From Campylobacterota bacterium (GTDB lineage: Bacteria > Campylobacterota > Campylobacteria > Campylobacterales > Sulfurovaceae): DNA of 5,804 nt. Position 1 is the first letter of the stretch, and every line of letters starts with the position of its first letter. Where the stretch lies: contig JAUVCL010000124.1 of the NCBI GenBank assembly GCA_030595845.1, forward strand, positions 1 to 5,804. The letters run 5' to 3'. Below, one piece after another: positions 5,286 through 5,804 of this stretch. A program made the translations under genes and the position numbers. Under the pieces are notes generated by a model. That model was not told the DNA's origin and searched no databases. It saw nothing but the letters and a program-made list of their open reading frames with translations.

Positions 5286-5804
5286 CAGATCACAAAACTT
5301 TAAGCCATGTAAAAAGATGGCCCATGAGATGTAGATCCATAAAAAGAAAAAGAGTATGGTAGAGATACTCCCATAGACAGATGCATAGGTTTTATTGTGC
5401 AGAACATAAAAGACAAAAGCACTTTTAGAAAGGTACCATATGAGGGAAGAGATAAAAGAAGAGATCATAGCTGAAGAGATAGTAATAGGTGTGTTCGCAG
5501 ACATTTGATAGAGTACATAAAATACCATCCAAACGATCAAATAGGGTAAAAAGTAAAAGATATGGATACTACTTGTAATACTGTTTTTATCTAAATACCC
5601 TTGCATAAAGGAGGAAATATAAAATGATGCACCCATCATAGCGGGAATGATAAGCAGTATTAAAAGATAGGTTTTAACAGCTTCCCAAATGCTGCGACTG
5701 GGTGTAGAAAAAATGTCATTGACAATATAATCATAGTTTTTAAAGAACATTATCGCTGCAAAAGTGACATAAAAGGCACCCACATAGCCTAATTGATTTG
5801 AATT
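5253..5804 (-). CDS. YihY/BrkB-family (UPF0761) inner-membrane protein, 5' end outside window
   Basis: The frame is open to the right edge, so the visible 183 residues are the C-terminal part; the GTG at 5783 is an internal Val codon, since the family-like residues continue upstream of it (NSNQLGY, then VGAFYVTFAA). Five hydrophobic segments are visible, at about residues 5-22, 45-66, 80-101, 107-134 and 146-168. Family cues are LGYVGAFYVTFAAIMFF followed by YIVNDIF, the paired central helices, and YGSISTILFFFLWIYISW close to the end, matching the conserved YGS and WxYxSW region of YihY proteins. The family was once called RNase BN, an assignment since moved to another gene, and its biochemical role is not settled; I assign none. 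It is transcribed toward comEC and its last 10 codons and stop lie within the comEC coding end. Confidence 0.82.
   Translation of the reverse strand, partial: NSNQLGYVGAFYVTFAAIMFFKNYDYIVNDIFSTPSRSIWEAVKTYLLILLIIPAMMGASFYISSFMQGYLDKNSITSSIHIFYFLPYLIVWMVFYVLYQMSANTPITISSAMISSFISSLIWYLSKSAFVFYVLHNKTYASVYGSISTILFFFLWIYISWAIFLHGLKFCDLLNKDEEIYHI

Noticed and set aside
4925..5334. Plus-strand reading frames of 68 and 78 codons in another frame of comEC
   Set aside because: They overlap the hydrophobic competence domain of ComEC and look like shifted-frame shadows (Cys- and Tyr-rich without motifs); no ribosome site was seen.
5253..5783. Complete 176-residue gene starting at the GTG at 5783
   Set aside because: The frame stays open to 5804 with family-like residues before this GTG (QLGY-VGAF), and the family is about 250-300 or more residues long, so the true start lies outside.

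Overview
The window looks like a chromosomal housekeeping segment from a member of the Campylobacterota (Epsilonproteobacteria), most likely a Sulfurovum- or Sulfurimonas-like marine or hydrothermal type. This rests on moderate AT richness, the amino-acid style of the proteins, a short ComEC lacking the usual C-terminal hydrolase domain, and dnaB directly followed by comEC as in Helicobacter pylori. The genus is inference.

Layout, left to right. (1) The 3' end of priA (primosomal helicase) enters from the left edge and stops at 340. (2) An intergenic stretch of about 140 bases holds a striking 100-base element (336-435). It is a perfect 25-base inverted repeat whose two arms are themselves hairpins, with a third small hairpin between them. 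Each arm is preceded by the tetranucleotide GTAG, the arrangement of REP sequences and paired REPs (BIMEs). The priA stop codon lies inside the first GTAG. (3) A probable promoter and ribosome site precede ispG, which makes the late MEP-pathway iron-sulfur enzyme for isoprenoids. (4) dnaB overlaps the ispG stop by one base. It encodes the replicative helicase interrupted by a 344-residue intein (2160-3191) placed exactly in the Walker A motif, between Lys and Thr of GKT. The intein keeps all splicing residues and an apparently intact two-motif LAGLIDADG homing endonuclease. (5) comEC, a DNA-uptake channel, follows after 3 bases. (6) On the minus strand, a YihY/BrkB-family membrane protein enters from the right edge. 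Its 3' end overlaps the end of comEC by 33 bases, tail to tail.

ispG, dnaB and comEC are packed as one probable transcription unit downstream of the REP pair. priA and dnaB belong to replication and restart, comEC to DNA uptake, and ispG to isoprenoid synthesis.

The most interesting features are the P-loop intein and the REP pair fused to the priA stop. DnaB cannot bind ATP until the intein splices out. The only two cysteines of the whole 822-residue precursor are both inside the intein. I see no RNA genes, CRISPR array or complete insertion sequence.
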